Origin: Kutzneria chonburiensis
Lineage (GTDB): Bacteria > Actinomycetota > Actinomycetes > Mycobacteriales > Pseudonocardiaceae
Length of the DNA stretch: 64,000 nt
NCBI RefSeq assembly: GCF_028622115.1
Contig: NZ_CP097263.1
Span: 3,844,001-3,908,000 of the forward strand
Reading direction: 5' to 3'
In this document: positions 36,569 through 45,623 of the stretch, in pieces
Position numbering within the stretch: the stretch's first letter is position 1
Layout: every line of letters begins with the position of its first letter
Program-made: the position numbers and the translations under genes
Notes under the pieces: generated by a model
Seen by the model: only the letters and a program-made list of their open reading frames with translations
What the model was told of the DNA's origin: nothing
Database searches by the model: none

Positions 36569-36583
36569 GGGACCTTCGACCCT
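36569..36583. promoter_or_regulatory. Near-perfect DosR box
   Basis: GGGACCTTCGACCCT matches the DosR consensus GGGACTTNNGNCCCT at every fixed base except one (C for T at position 6). It sits between the PPOX gene (minus) and the patatin gene (plus). The distance suits activation of the PPOX/DevS side; it is too close to the patatin start for a standard -42 site on that side. Confidence 0.65.
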
Positions 36584-36597
36584 GGGATGATCCGGTA

Positions 36598-37437
36598 ATG
36601 GGACACGCACTGGTGTTGGGCGGCGGCGGAGTTGCCGGCATCGCCTGGGAGATCGGGCTGCTGGCCGGTCTGGACGAGGCCGGGCTGACGCTGCGGGACG
36701 CGGATCTGATCGTCGGCACGTCGGCCGGCTCGGCCGTGGCCGCGCAGCTGGTCAGCGGGCTGCCGCTGGTCGAACTGCTGGCCCGCCAGGTGGATCCGGC
36801 CAAGCAGGCGCCGGAGATCCCGGCCGTCGTCGATCCGGAGAAGATGGCCGCGATCTTCGGTTTCGACCAGGAGAACCCGCCGGACCGGGACGCGCTGCGG
36901 GCCCAGATCGGCCGGATCGCGCTGCTCACCGAGACCGTCGGCGAGGCAGAACGGCGCGAGGTCATCGCCGCGCGGGTGCCGGTCGACGCGTGGCCGGACG
37001 AGCAGGAGCTGTTGATCGTCGCGGTGGACGCGAACACCGGTGACGAGCGGGTTTTCGGCCGGGAGAGCGGCGTGAGCCTGATCGACGCCGTCGCCGCCAG
37101 CTGCGCGGTGCCGGGCATCTGGCCGCCGGTCACGATCGGCGACACCCGCTACGTCGACGGCGGCGTGCGCAGCGCCGAGAACGCCGACCTGGCCACCGGC
37201 GAGGACGTCGTGCTGGTGTTGCAGGCCATGGAACTGCCCGGTGTGGCCGATCTGGCCGAGCAGGTGGAGTCGTTGCGGTCCCAGGGGTCCACCGTGCTCG
37301 TGGTCAAGCCGGACGAGGACGTGGTGGCCGCGATGGGCGTCAACCCGCTGGACCCGACCGTCCGCACGCCCGTCGCACTGGCCGGGCAGCGGCAGGGTGT
37401 CGAGCTGGCCAAGGAGATCGCCGCCTTCTGGAGGTGA
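36598..37437 (+). CDS. Patatin-like phospholipase
   Basis: 279 residues. Oxyanion loop LGGGGVAGIAWEIGLLAGL (8-26), nucleophile elbow VGTSAGSAVAAQL with Ser42, and the catalytic dyad partner in RYVDGGVRSAENADL near residue 187. This Ser-Asp dyad defines bacterial patatins (lipid acyl hydrolases). Divergent from the PPOX/DevS side with a DosR box between, so it may be part of the stress island. Lipid remodelling under hypoxia would be a reasonable, unproven role. Confidence 0.92.
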   Translation: MGHALVLGGGGVAGIAWEIGLLAGLDEAGLTLRDADLIVGTSAGSAVAAQLVSGLPLVELLARQVDPAKQAPEIPAVVDPEKMAAIFGFDQENPPDRDALRAQIGRIALLTETVGEAERREVIAARVPVDAWPDEQELLIVAVDANTGDERVFGRESGVSLIDAVAASCAVPGIWPPVTIGDTRYVDGGVRSAENADLATGEDVVLVLQAMELPGVADLAEQVESLRSQGSTVLVVKPDEDVVAAMGVNPLDPTVRTPVALAGQRQGVELAKEIAAFWR

Positions 37438-37510
37438 TCCGTTCGGCGGACAGTCAGACGCCTGTGTCCACTGTCACACTTGAAGTTCGCGGCTCACGGG
37501 AGGACCCGTC

Positions 37511-37750
37511 ATGCTCGGTCTTCGCGCCCTCGCGCGCCTGTTCCGCCGTCGGCCGACCCCGCCGGTGATCCCCGGCCCGAGGCTGGCCGAGGTGATCCCG
37601 CTGGCGCTGGCCGAGAAGGCCATGGCCGACGGCTGTCCCACGCCGGACCAGGAGCTGATGCTGATGGCGGCGGGCAGTCCCGCTCACAAAGCCCGCCGCC
37701 ATCCCAGCCTGGTCCGTCCACAGTGGACCAAAAATCACCCGATCCGCTGA
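37511..37750 (+). CDS. Small hypothetical protein
   Basis: 79 residues. ATG 37511 follows a good GGGAGGA site. The start LGLRALARLFRRRPTPP is amphipathic and basic; PGPRLAEVIPLALAEKAMAD is likely helical. The end overlaps the convergent lipoprotein gene by 16 bases. No domain recognised; a membrane-peripheral role is only a guess from the N-terminus. Confidence 0.5.
   Translation: MLGLRALARLFRRRPTPPVIPGPRLAEVIPLALAEKAMADGCPTPDQELMLMAAGSPAHKARRHPSLVRPQWTKNHPIR
37716..37728. repeat. Palindromic 13-mer GTCCACAGTGGAC
   Basis: Exact copy of the palindrome at 26585, here near the 3' end of the 79-residue small gene, in the gap before the convergent lipoprotein. Confidence 0.7.
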
Positions 37751-39012
37751 CGGACCAGATCCGATTCCTTCAGCGGGTCCACGATGTCCAGACCGCCCGG
37801 CGTGTTCGGGTTGGGACGCAGCACGAAGGACTGCCGGCTGGACGGGTAGTTCGACGACGAGAACAGCAGCGGCGCGGTGAGCCCGCCGGTGTCCACACCG
37901 GTCAGCTCGTGGAACGCCTTCTGGACGCCGGCCCGCGTCAGGTCGCCCTCGTCACAGGCCCGCTTGAGGATGGCCCCGTAGCCGATGCCGACGACGTAGC
38001 CGTAGTCCACGGCCATGGACGGCTTTCCGTTGGGGAACTTGGCCTTGTAGGCGGTGGCGAGCTCCTCGGCGGCCGGCAGCTTGGCCCCGAACGGGGACAC
38101 CGAGGACGACACGAACACCAGCTGCTGGATGGCCGGGCCGGCCGGGCTGGCCAGCACCGCCGGGTCGAAGCCGGGGTTGGACACCAGGAACGGCACGGTC
38201 AGCCCCATCTGGGCGGCGGTGCCGACGATGGTGGCGGTCTGCTGGGGATAGGTGCTGATCGCGACGGCCTTGGCCCCGGCCGCCTTGAGCTGCGCGACCT
38301 CGGCGGTGAAGTCCTTCTTGGTCGGCGGCACCTCGAGGGCCTTGAGCGTCAGCCCGAGCTTGTCGGCGACGAACTGGCTGCCCTGCAGCGCGTTGCCGCC
38401 GTACTCCGGGTCCTCGAGGTAGATGTGCCCGATCGTGTCGCCCTTCTGGAGCTTCCCCTGTCGCACCAGGTAGTCCAGGCTGTTGATCACGTCGAGGTCG
38501 TAGGTGGCGCCGACCACCACCATGTACGGGTTGCCGAGCAGGCTGCTCGACCAGGACGTCGGCGCGGCCATCACCTGCTGCTGGAGCATGTCCGGGGTGA
38601 TCCGGCTGGTGATGTCGCTGCCGACGACCTGGAGCAGGCCCAGCACGCTGGGCTCCTGCTTGAAGTAGAGCTTGACCGCCTTGTCGGTGTCGAAGCCGGT
38701 GTCCTGCACGTCCAGCTCGATCTTGCGGCCGCAGACGCCGCCGGCGGCGTTCAGCTTGTCGATGTAGAGCTGGTTGCCCTGCACCACTGCCTCACCGAGC
38801 GGGCCGAACGGTCCCGACAGATCGCTGAGCACGCCCAGTCTGATCGTCTTGTCGGTGACACCGGTGCCGGTCTTCACGGCGGGCACGGCCGTTCCGCAGG
38901 CAGCCGTCACGGCCAGGACCAACAGTGACGACAGCGCGGCGGAACGTGGCCCGAGGAAACGAAGTCTTCGGGGGACACCCCACGAAGGTATCTTGCGGAG
39001 GGGCCGAGTCAC
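37735..39012 (-). CDS. Branched-chain-amino-acid-type ABC substrate-binding lipoprotein (LivJ/AmiC-like)
   Basis: 425 residues from GTG 39012. Signal segment with a lipobox-like VTAACG (Cys39) after a basic N-terminus. The mature part is a periplasmic binding protein type 1: IRLGVLSDLSGPFGPLGEAV, GGVCGRKIELDVQDTGFD, and the second lobe HIYLEDPEYGGNALQGSQFV. No permease or ATPase genes are nearby, so it is an orphan receptor or uses components encoded elsewhere. The ligand may be a short amide or an amino acid. Confidence 0.88.
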   Translation of the reverse strand: MTRPLRKIPSWGVPRRLRFLGPRSAALSSLLVLAVTAACGTAVPAVKTGTGVTDKTIRLGVLSDLSGPFGPLGEAVVQGNQLYIDKLNAAGGVCGRKIELDVQDTGFDTDKAVKLYFKQEPSVLGLLQVVGSDITSRITPDMLQQQVMAAPTSWSSSLLGNPYMVVVGATYDLDVINSLDYLVRQGKLQKGDTIGHIYLEDPEYGGNALQGSQFVADKLGLTLKALEVPPTKKDFTAEVAQLKAAGAKAVAISTYPQQTATIVGTAAQMGLTVPFLVSNPGFDPAVLASPAGPAIQQLVFVSSSVSPFGAKLPAAEELATAYKAKFPNGKPSMAVDYGYVVGIGYGAILKRACDEGDLTRAGVQKAFHELTGVDTGGLTAPLLFSSSNYPSSRQSFVLRPNPNTPGGLDIVDPLKESDLVRQRIG

Positions 39013-39076
39013 GTTTCCGTACGGCGGTTACCGCCCGGATTACGCCACTCGGCCTATCAAGCCCTCGGGGTTCGGC

Positions 39077-40024
39077 TCAGCTGGCCCACTCCAACAGCGG
39101 CCTGCTGTGCTCCGGATTGCGCAATTGGGCCAGTGCGCCCTTCTCCAGCTGACGCACGCGCTCCCGGGTCAGCCCGACCCGCTCCGCGACCTCCTGCAGC
39201 GTCCGCGGGTTGCCGCCGTCGAGCCCGAACCGCAGGCTGACGATCAGAGCCTCCCGCTGCGGCAACGTGTTGACCACGGCCCGCACCGACTCGGTCAGCG
39301 CCTCCCGCTCCAGCACGTCGCTGGCCCGCACCGACTCGGTGTCCTCGATCAGGTCGGACACCGTGGTCTCGCCGTCCTCGCCGACGGGCGCGTCCAGGCT
39401 GGTGGCCTCGCGGCTGGCCCGGCGCAGCTCGTCCACCCGCTCGACGGGCAGGCCGACCTCCTCGGCGATCTCCAGCGTCGAGGGCTCACGGCCCAGCTTC
39501 AGGTTGAGCTGCCGGTCGGCCTTGGCGATCTTGTTCACCTGCTCGACGACGTGGACGGGCAGCCGGATCACCCGCGAGGTCTCCGCGACCCCGCGCTCGA
39601 TCGCCTGCCGGATCCACCACATCGCGTAGGTGGAGAACTTGAAGCCCTTGGCGTAGTCGAACTTCTCGACCGCGCGGATCAGGCCCAGGTTGCCTTCCTG
39701 GATGACGTCGAGGAACGGCAGCCCGCGGTGGCTGTACTTGCGGGCGGTGGAGACCACCAGCCGCAGGTTGGCCCGGATCATGTGATCCCTGGCCTGCTCG
39801 CCGTCCCTGGCCACCATGGCCAGTTCCTCGCGCGTGCGGCCCCCCAGCTCGCCGGTGCGCAGCAGCTCGGCGGCGTACACGCCGGCCTCGATGCGCCGCG
39901 ACAGCGACACCTCTTCGGGGGCCGTCAGCAGCGGGGTGGTCCCGATGTCGGCCAGGTAGTGCCGCACCAGGTCCTGGTCGCCGTCGGTCGCGACCCGCTG
40001 CCGGGGCGTCCTCACCTCCGCCAC
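39077..40024 (-). CDS. RNA polymerase sigma-70 factor, group 2 (HrdB/SigB-like)
   Basis: 315 residues from GTG 40024, preceded by an excellent GAGGAGG. Region 1.2 ([21 protein letters not shown]), region 2.1-2.4 ([53 protein letters not shown]), region 3 and region 4.2 ([18 protein letters not shown]) are all present. Absence of a long acidic N-terminal region 1.1 and the 315-residue length point to a group 2 factor such as mycobacterial SigB or Streptomyces HrdA/C/D rather than the essential principal factor. No anti-sigma gene adjacent. Confidence 0.93.
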   Translation of the reverse strand: MAEVRTPRQRVATDGDQDLVRHYLADIGTTPLLTAPEEVSLSRRIEAGVYAAELLRTGELGGRTREELAMVARDGEQARDHMIRANLRLVVSTARKYSHRGLPFLDVIQEGNLGLIRAVEKFDYAKGFKFSTYAMWWIRQAIERGVAETSRVIRLPVHVVEQVNKIAKADRQLNLKLGREPSTLEIAEEVGLPVERVDELRRASREATSLDAPVGEDGETTVSDLIEDTESVRASDVLEREALTESVRAVVNTLPQREALIVSLRFGLDGGNPRTLQEVAERVGLTRERVRQLEKGALAQLRNPEHSRPLLEWAS

Positions 40025-40210
40025 GATGACCTCCTCACGTCTTTCGCCGGTCCCGAGCGCGCAAGGCTGTTGCTTTGCTACGTTCGAGGAGTAGCGGACT
40101 CCGGGAGCCGGTCGGCCCCTCTCGGGCGTCCGCATGCTGTCCAACGCGAGTACGGGACGGTTAATTCCACGTAGCGTGACGCCGGGGCCCGGCGTCGGCT
40201 ACGTCACATC

Positions 40211-40366
40211 TCAGAGCCGGCCCTGGCCGTTGCGCACCAGCAGCTCCTCGACGCTGATCCCGTTGCTCACGGTGTCCGCACGATGACGGCCCGGCTCGGG
40301 CTCGCCCAACGCGACCCGGTCTGTTTCCGGCTCGGCCCACCCCGTGAAGTCACGGTCAACGCTCAT
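40211..40366 (-). CDS. Small conserved actinobacterial protein (51 residues)
   Basis: Starts at ATG 40366 behind AAGGAA and ends in TGA at 40211-40213. The chain is acidic, then basic (GEPEPGRHRADTV), and ends NGISVEELLVRNGQGRL. The G-I-S-V-x-E-L-L-x-R-N-G tail is a motif I know from the ends or N-terminal parts of several actinobacterial proteins. Too short for most gene callers. Function unknown; it lies upstream of, and on the same strand as, the sigma factor gene. Confidence 0.65.
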   Translation of the reverse strand: MSVDRDFTGWAEPETDRVALGEPEPGRHRADTVSNGISVEELLVRNGQGRL

Positions 40367-40673
40367 CTCAGGTTCCTTTCCCCGACCTCTGCCCCTTCTC
40401 TTACCCCGTCCACACGGATTTGACTCCCGAAATACGGGTTCAGGTAATTCTGATCACGTCGACAGTGTCGAAACGGGAAACCGGCCAGGGCTGCGAGCAC
40501 CTTGGGGAGCACCTTCGGGGCACGCCGTTCCGGGACGCACGGGGGTAGTTGTCCCGGAACGGCGACCGGGGTCGGCGGGGCGCCTGCGGGCGGCATTCGG
40601 GACTGCCGCTATCCGCGGATGTGAGGGGGATCATCGACGCGGTCACCGCGGCTCGCTCGCCGCCGACCACCCA
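40367..40673. other. Intergenic region with a 13-bp hairpin
   Basis: No supported gene. GCCGTTCCGGGAC at 40524-40536 and GTCCCGGAACGGC at 40551-40563 form a perfect 13-bp stem with a 14-base loop. It sits downstream of the 104-residue protein gene (same strand) and could terminate it. Confidence 0.6.
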
Positions 40674-40988
40674 TCACAACGTCGGACGCTCGTGTTCTGT
40701 TCCCTCGACGGGGGCCTCGATACGGGGCATCACCGGCAGGTTCTCGGGACTGGTCGCCTGCTGCGGAATGAACACCGACGGAGTGCCCGAAGGGGCGACT
40801 CCGGTGCCGAGTTCCGTGAGTCGGGCACGCAGCATCCCGAGTACCTCGCCCCGCTGCGCGTGCACCCATTCGTAAGCCAACAACTGGTGCAGTTCATGGG
40901 CGGTCAGGCTCAGGATGGAATCGGCCAGCTCACCGAGCGTGAGCCGGTTGTAGTTGCGGAGCGGAAGTGCCGCTGAGCTGTCTGGCAT
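40674..40988 (-). CDS. Conserved small actinobacterial protein (DUF8129-like)
   Basis: 104 residues; ATG 40988 follows AGGAGG with ideal spacing. The core LRNYNRLTLGELADSILSLT followed by HELHQLLAYEWVHAQRGEV and LGMLRARLTELGTGVAPSG matches a conserved actinobacterial family (y-LP-L-x(2)-L-x(5)-L-x(2)-EL-x-LL-x-YE-x(2)-H-x-R) seen also next to lipid-droplet proteins in mycobacteria. It has no catalytic motif. The C-terminal 35 residues are Pro-rich and variable. Confidence 0.75.
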   Translation of the reverse strand: MPDSSAALPLRNYNRLTLGELADSILSLTAHELHQLLAYEWVHAQRGEVLGMLRARLTELGTGVAPSGTPSVFIPQQATSPENLPVMPRIEAPVEGTEHERPTL

Positions 40989-41181
40989 TGGGTACCTCCT
41001 GCCCTCGCTGGGCCGGTACCAGCAAGAATGCACCATGGAGTTACCCCGATGCGCGTCCGTTTGATCCGGGTTCACCCAGAACAACCCGCTCGGCCTAGCG
41101 AAACGGGCAGTAATCACCCGAACGCCGACCGTGGTCGCGGTACCGGACGCGCACTCAGCGTGAGCATGGCAGGCTGGGGCG

Positions 41182-42801
41182 ATGACGGTGACTGGTTGGG
41201 TCGCGCAACGGTTGCTGAAGCTGCCGCCGGCGACGGCGCGCAAGGTGGCGGTGGAGCGTGATCTCCGCATCGCCGCGGACGACGGTGTGACGCTGCTCGC
41301 GGACCGCTGGTCGCCAGCGCCTGATTCGGACCGGGCCAGGGATCTCCCCACGGCCCTCGTCCGCACGCCGTACGGCCGCAAGGGCCCGCTGGGCTGGCTG
41401 ATGGGCCGCCTGCTGGCCGAGCGCGGCTTCCACGTGCTGATGGTCAGCACCCGCGGCACGTTCGGCTCGGGTGGCGGCGAGTTCCGGGCCATGCGGCAGG
41501 AGCGGGCCGACGGCCACGCCGTGCTGCGCTGGCTGGCCGACCAGCCGTGGTTCAACGGTTCCGTCGTGCTGACCGGCGCCAGCTATCTCGGCTACACGCA
41601 ATGGGTCGTCGCCGCCGACGCGCCCGTGCAGGTCAAGGCCATGGTGCCGCACGTGACGTCGTCGCGGCTGGCCATGACCTTCCTGCGGCCGGGCCGGATC
41701 GAGCTCGAGACGCTGATGAACTGGTCGGTGCTGACGGCCCGGCAGGAGCGGCCGTACGCGTCGCTGCGGGCGATGCTGGAGCGCAAGAAGGTCGAGGCGG
41801 CGATGCACACGCTGCCGCTGGCCGACGGCGACAAGGTGGCGCTGGGTCGGGAGTGGCCGTTCTACCAGGACTGCATCCACCACGACCAGGACGACCCGTA
41901 CTGGAAGGACGAGGATTTCAGCGACACCGTCGGCGACGTGAAGGTGCCGGTGAGCTCGATCGCCGGCTGGTACGACATCTTCCTGGCCGACCAGCTGAAG
42001 GACTACCACGCGCTGGTTGCCGCCGGGCGGCCGCCGCGGCTGACCATCGGCCCGTGGGCGCATTCCGATCCGCGGGGCATCTCCGCGGCGATCTGGGAGA
42101 CCGTGCGCTGGGCCGGGCCGCTGGCCCGCGGGGCCAAGCCGGGGTATCGGGCGCCGGTGCGGCTATTCGTGATGGGCGTCAAGCAGTGGCGGGAGTTCGA
42201 CCAGTGGCCGCCGGCCGGCTACGCGCAGCAGCGCTGGCATCTGCGTGAGGGCAACGCTTTGGGTCAGGAGCCGGCGGCGTTCGTCGCACCGTCCGCCTTC
42301 ACGTACGACCCGTCCGATCCGACGCCGTCGATCGGCGGCGCGAAGTTGGAGGCCCGAGGCGCGGGTCCGGTGGACAACCGGCCGGTGGAGCGGCGTTCCG
42401 ACGTGCTGACGTTCACCTCGGACGTGCTGGCGAACGACGTCGAGGTGATCGGCGAGGTGGCGGCCGAGGTGTGGCTGCGGGCCGACCGGCCGTCCTGCGA
42501 CCTGTTCGTGCGGCTGTGCGACGTGGACCGCAAGGGCCGCTCGGTCAACATCTGCGACGACCTGGTCAAGGTTCGGCCGGACGGGATCGCCAAGGTGTCG
42601 GTCGAGCTGACGCCGACCGCGCACGTGTTCCGGCGCGGGCACCGCATCCGTGTTCAGGTCTCGGCCGGGGCGTTCCCGCGCTACGCCCGCAACCTGGGCA
42701 ACGACGAGCCGGTGGCGACCGCCGCGACGCCGTACGTGACGAATCTGGAGATCTTCCACGACGCCGCCCACCCGTCTGCCATTCTGTTGCCGGTCAAGTG
42801 A
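41182..42801 (+). CDS. CocE/NonD family hydrolase (peptidase S15/acyl esterase)
   Basis: 539 residues. Catalytic domain: VRTPYGRKGPLGWL, LMVSTRGTFGSGGGEF and nucleophile TGASYLGYTQW with Ser134; Asp in AGWYDIFL and His in GPWAHSD complete the triad. The C-terminal jelly roll (about 380-535; RRSDVLTFTSDVLANDVEVI, IRVQVSAGAFPRYARN) is PF08530. Family members include cocaine esterase, X-Pro dipeptidyl peptidase and glutaryl acylases; the substrate here is unknown. 12 bases upstream of the DUF6461 gene. Confidence 0.93.
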   Translation: MTVTGWVAQRLLKLPPATARKVAVERDLRIAADDGVTLLADRWSPAPDSDRARDLPTALVRTPYGRKGPLGWLMGRLLAERGFHVLMVSTRGTFGSGGGEFRAMRQERADGHAVLRWLADQPWFNGSVVLTGASYLGYTQWVVAADAPVQVKAMVPHVTSSRLAMTFLRPGRIELETLMNWSVLTARQERPYASLRAMLERKKVEAAMHTLPLADGDKVALGREWPFYQDCIHHDQDDPYWKDEDFSDTVGDVKVPVSSIAGWYDIFLADQLKDYHALVAAGRPPRLTIGPWAHSDPRGISAAIWETVRWAGPLARGAKPGYRAPVRLFVMGVKQWREFDQWPPAGYAQQRWHLREGNALGQEPAAFVAPSAFTYDPSDPTPSIGGAKLEARGAGPVDNRPVERRSDVLTFTSDVLANDVEVIGEVAAEVWLRADRPSCDLFVRLCDVDRKGRSVNICDDLVKVRPDGIAKVSVELTPTAHVFRRGHRIRVQVSAGAFPRYARNLGNDEPVATAATPYVTNLEIFHDAAHPSAILLPVK

Positions 42802-42813
42802 ACCGGGGGTGCA

Positions 42814-44922
42814 GTGTTAGGGCCGACGACCGATCTGCCGGTAGCCGCGGTCGATGCGATCGCACGGGTAACCGCGGCTGAGCTGGGACGGGTGGCCGCC
42901 GTCGTGCCGCCGACGCCGGCGGCGGAACTGGGTCGGCTCGCCCAGCCGCCGGCCGATCCCTTTCCCGGCCGCCAGCGGCCGGCCACCGCCCGCAACCGGC
43001 TTCACGGCGTGTCGGCGCAGACCGCCGAACGGCTGCTCGGTGCGCTGGAGCTGACCGTGGCGGCGCTGGATCTGCCGGTGCCGTCGCTGGTCGCGGCCCT
43101 GCCGACACTGCCGGACGACGTGCGCCGCGTTGGCGTCGCCTTCAGCTCCACGGACAGCGAGCTGACCATCGAACTGTCCAAACTGGACGCTTTCGTGCCC
43201 GGTGCCGTCGACATGGTCACGTACGTCGTCGCCGAACTCGTCGGCCATCCCGAGGTCGCTCCCCTGCTCGTCGGCGACGGTGCGGACGAGGCCGCCATCG
43301 CCGCCGCGCACGGTTCTCGCCATCTCGCGCTGGCCGTCGTCGCGGCGGCCATCGTCCTGCGCCCGTTATGGCCGCACGTAACGGCTCCGGCCATCATCGG
43401 CGCGGCCATCGGCGTCGCGGCGCCGATCCTGCGGACCGCCCCGATGCCCGCCGGTTACGCTGACGCCGTGCTGGCCAAGCGCCGCGCCGAGTACCGGCTG
43501 CCGCGGCGCGGCCGCGGCCGCGCCATGGTCACCGACCACGTGTTCACCCTGGCCGAACACCCGTTTGAGTCCACTGTGGACTTCTCGGCCAACGGCCTGG
43601 TGACGGCGATTCCCGGTGGCCTGGCCGTCCGTTCCGGCCTGGAGTCGGGGTCCGTTTCGTTCACCATGCGGGTCGTGGAGGCGCCGCCGGAGCCGGATCT
43701 CTCGCTGTGGCATGAGGTTGTCGAGATCAGCTGGCACGCACCGGCCGGCGGCGCGGTCGTGTCCGGCGACTCCGGTCAGCGCAACCTCGCTCCCCCGTGG
43801 CCGGGCGACTACCGCGCCCTGGTCAGCGCGCGCGACCGTGGCGAGGACCGGGAGTACTACGAGCTCGTCATCTGGCCCTCGCCTGCCGCCGAACCGTTGG
43901 TGCACAAGCATTCCGACCGGCTGGGCTACGTGCTGCGCGGCGAGCCCGAGCCGCCGCTGGTCGTCGCCCCCGACGCCGTCTACCACTGGGTCGAGTCGAG
44001 CATGCTGCGGGACGCCGCCACCATCACCTTCGTCCCCGGCCGGTCGAGCGCCGATGTGCTGCGCGCCTTCGGCGCCGACCCGGCAAAGCCGTTGCCGCTG
44101 CTGGAGTTCCAGGACCGCGACTACCAGAACATCGATCCGTGGGTGTGCGTGCTCGACCGGCCGGACGGTGTGATCGCCGTCGAGTTCAACGGCTGGCAAG
44201 GCAGCAACCAGCCGGTGCTGCGCGGCCTTTCGTCGACCGGCCGTGCCGCCAGCATGTTCTGGAACGTCAACGGCACGCGCCGACTCTCCGTGGCTCGCGA
44301 CGGTACCGTGCTGGCGTCGTTCGATCTGCGGCCCGAGGCCACCGATTCCCCCGAGGTGCTGGCGTTGCTGGCCGACGTCGACCTCGACGACCCGTATCAC
44401 CTCAGCGCCAAGGGCCTGCTCGCCGCCACCAGGTTCACCGGGATCACCCTGACGCCCGACGACCTGCGCCACATCGCGGCCGCCGATGTCGGCTACGCGA
44501 TCCTGCCGCTGCTGCCCGAGCTGTACACCGAGCAGTTGCTGGCCGACGGCACCCGCCGGTGGCCCGGGCACGGTCCCCTCGGCGCCGACACCGACCTGCT
44601 GGCCGCCCTGCCGGCGGACCGACTCCGCGAGTTGGCCTGGTGGGCCGCCGCCTTCGCCGTCGACCACTCCGAGATCTCCGACCACCCGGAGGCCGTCGCC
44701 TCGCTGGCCGCCTGCGCCCTGACCCCCGAGGCCGAGCTGCTGGCCCGCCGCTCCGGTCTGTTCGAGGGGCAGCACCACCAGCTGTGGATGGCCCTGCACA
44801 ACGCCACCAACCCCGACCCGCTCGGCGCCGCCATCGGTGCCCTGAACGCGGCCCGCTACGCCGTCGCCGGCCACGCCGCCGACCTGCTCGCCCAGGCCCG
44901 CGCCCAGGTGGGTACGCCATAG
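42814..44922 (+). CDS. Large protein with DUF6461-like domain, unknown function
   Basis: 702 residues from GTG 42814 behind GGGGG. The N-terminal 230 residues are Ala/Val-rich with a possible hydrophobic patch (LALAVVAAAIVLRPLW); the middle (about 240-385) is beta-rich. About residues 390-530 match DUF6461: FVPGRSSADVLRAFGADP, VLDRPDGVIAVEFNGWQGS, and LSSTGRAASMFWNVNG then FDL. The C-terminus continues with helices (LALLADVDLDDPYHLSAKGL). DUF6461 proteins occur widely in actinomycetes without known role. Probably an operon with the CocE hydrolase. A hairpin repeat follows the gene. Confidence 0.8.
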   Translation: MLGPTTDLPVAAVDAIARVTAAELGRVAAVVPPTPAAELGRLAQPPADPFPGRQRPATARNRLHGVSAQTAERLLGALELTVAALDLPVPSLVAALPTLPDDVRRVGVAFSSTDSELTIELSKLDAFVPGAVDMVTYVVAELVGHPEVAPLLVGDGADEAAIAAAHGSRHLALAVVAAAIVLRPLWPHVTAPAIIGAAIGVAAPILRTAPMPAGYADAVLAKRRAEYRLPRRGRGRAMVTDHVFTLAEHPFESTVDFSANGLVTAIPGGLAVRSGLESGSVSFTMRVVEAPPEPDLSLWHEVVEISWHAPAGGAVVSGDSGQRNLAPPWPGDYRALVSARDRGEDREYYELVIWPSPAAEPLVHKHSDRLGYVLRGEPEPPLVVAPDAVYHWVESSMLRDAATITFVPGRSSADVLRAFGADPAKPLPLLEFQDRDYQNIDPWVCVLDRPDGVIAVEFNGWQGSNQPVLRGLSSTGRAASMFWNVNGTRRLSVARDGTVLASFDLRPEATDSPEVLALLADVDLDDPYHLSAKGLLAATRFTGITLTPDDLRHIAAADVGYAILPLLPELYTEQLLADGTRRWPGHGPLGADTDLLAALPADRLRELAWWAAAFAVDHSEISDHPEAVASLAACALTPEAELLARRSGLFEGQHHQLWMALHNATNPDPLGAAIGALNAARYAVAGHAADLLAQARAQVGTP
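43569..43581. repeat. Palindromic 13-mer GTCCACTGTGGAC
   Basis: Exact copy with T in the centre, inside the DUF6461 gene. A one-mismatch copy GTCCACTGTGGTC is at 27678. Confidence 0.7.
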
Positions 44923-44953
44923 CTCCAGGTTGCCCCGCTACTACCCCCTTATC

Positions 44954-45006
44954 GCCACATGCGCTTCCCACATGTCACCCAACGCCACATAGGAAGCGCA
45001 TGTGGC
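44954..45006 (+). repeat. GCCACATGCGC hairpin repeat, third full copy
   Basis: GCCACATGCGCTTCC (44954-44968) pairs perfectly with GGAAGCGCATGTGGC (44992-45006). It lies in the 110-bp gap between convergent DUF6461 and pentapeptide-repeat genes, again where a bidirectional terminator would be useful. Confidence 0.88.
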
Positions 45007-45032
45007 AAGCCCCCGCACAGCCAGCGGGGGAA

Positions 45033-45623
45033 TCAGCCGACGTGCAGGCCCTCGGTGTGGGCGCCGTCCAAGTTCGCCGACGTGAGGTTGGCGGCGACCA
45101 CATGGGCGTCACGGAGGTTGGCCCCGGACAGGTTGGCCCCGCGCAGGTCGGCGCCGTCCAGGATGGCCCGGGTCAGGTTGGCGCCGCTCAGATTCGCCCC
45201 GGTCAGATTGGCCTGCACCAAGGAGATGTCGGTCATGTCCGCGTTGCGCAGGCACGTGGCGTGCAGGTCGAGGGCAGTGCCCCGGTCCGATCCCGCCATG
45301 CGCCGGGCGAGCACGGTCAGCGCCGCCTGCACGTCCCGGCCGACCGGCTGGCAGTTCTTGGCGTCGGTCACGGTGCGGAGGAACCCGGCCAGCTCGGTGA
45401 TCACCACGGGCTGGTCGTCGGGCGACTGCTTGATCACCTGCTCCAGCTCCGCGACCCCATGCACCCGTCCCTCGACGTCGTCGGCCTGGAGCTCGATGCG
45501 CGCCGCCGCGTGCCGCGAGTCGACGGCCGCGTGGTCGACGGGGTCCCAGTAGCCGGCGACGAGCCCGACGGCGGCCACGGCCGCGCCGACCCCGATCACG
45601 ACCGGCCACCGGAACACCTTCAC
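45033..45623 (-). CDS. Single-pass membrane protein with pentapeptide repeats
   Basis: 196 residues from GTG 45623, sharing GTGA with the upstream ABC gene. Residues about 6-25 are a transmembrane helix (VVIGVGAAVAAVGLVAG). Residues about 125-190 contain about a dozen A(D/N)LxX pentapeptides (ANLTGANLSGANLTRAILDG) that form a right-handed quadrilateral beta-helix. Such proteins bind or mimic DNA or mediate protein contacts; here the repeat follows a helical domain with one Cys (NCQPVG). Terminal gene of the peptide ABC operon, an unexpected partner. Confidence 0.85.
   Translation of the reverse strand: MKVFRWPVVIGVGAAVAAVGLVAGYWDPVDHAAVDSRHAAARIELQADDVEGRVHGVAELEQVIKQSPDDQPVVITELAGFLRTVTDAKNCQPVGRDVQAALTVLARRMAGSDRGTALDLHATCLRNADMTDISLVQANLTGANLSGANLTRAILDGADLRGANLSGANLRDAHVVAANLTSANLDGAHTEGLHVG

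Noticed and set aside
36569-36583. DosR box as direct activator site of the patatin gene
   Set aside because: Only about 15 bases from the patatin start, too close for standard -42 activation; the box fits the PPOX side better.
43366-44874. Long minus-strand frame of about 500 codons
   Set aside because: Antisense shadow of the DUF6461 gene: glycine/arginine-rich translation, no domain, no ribosome site.
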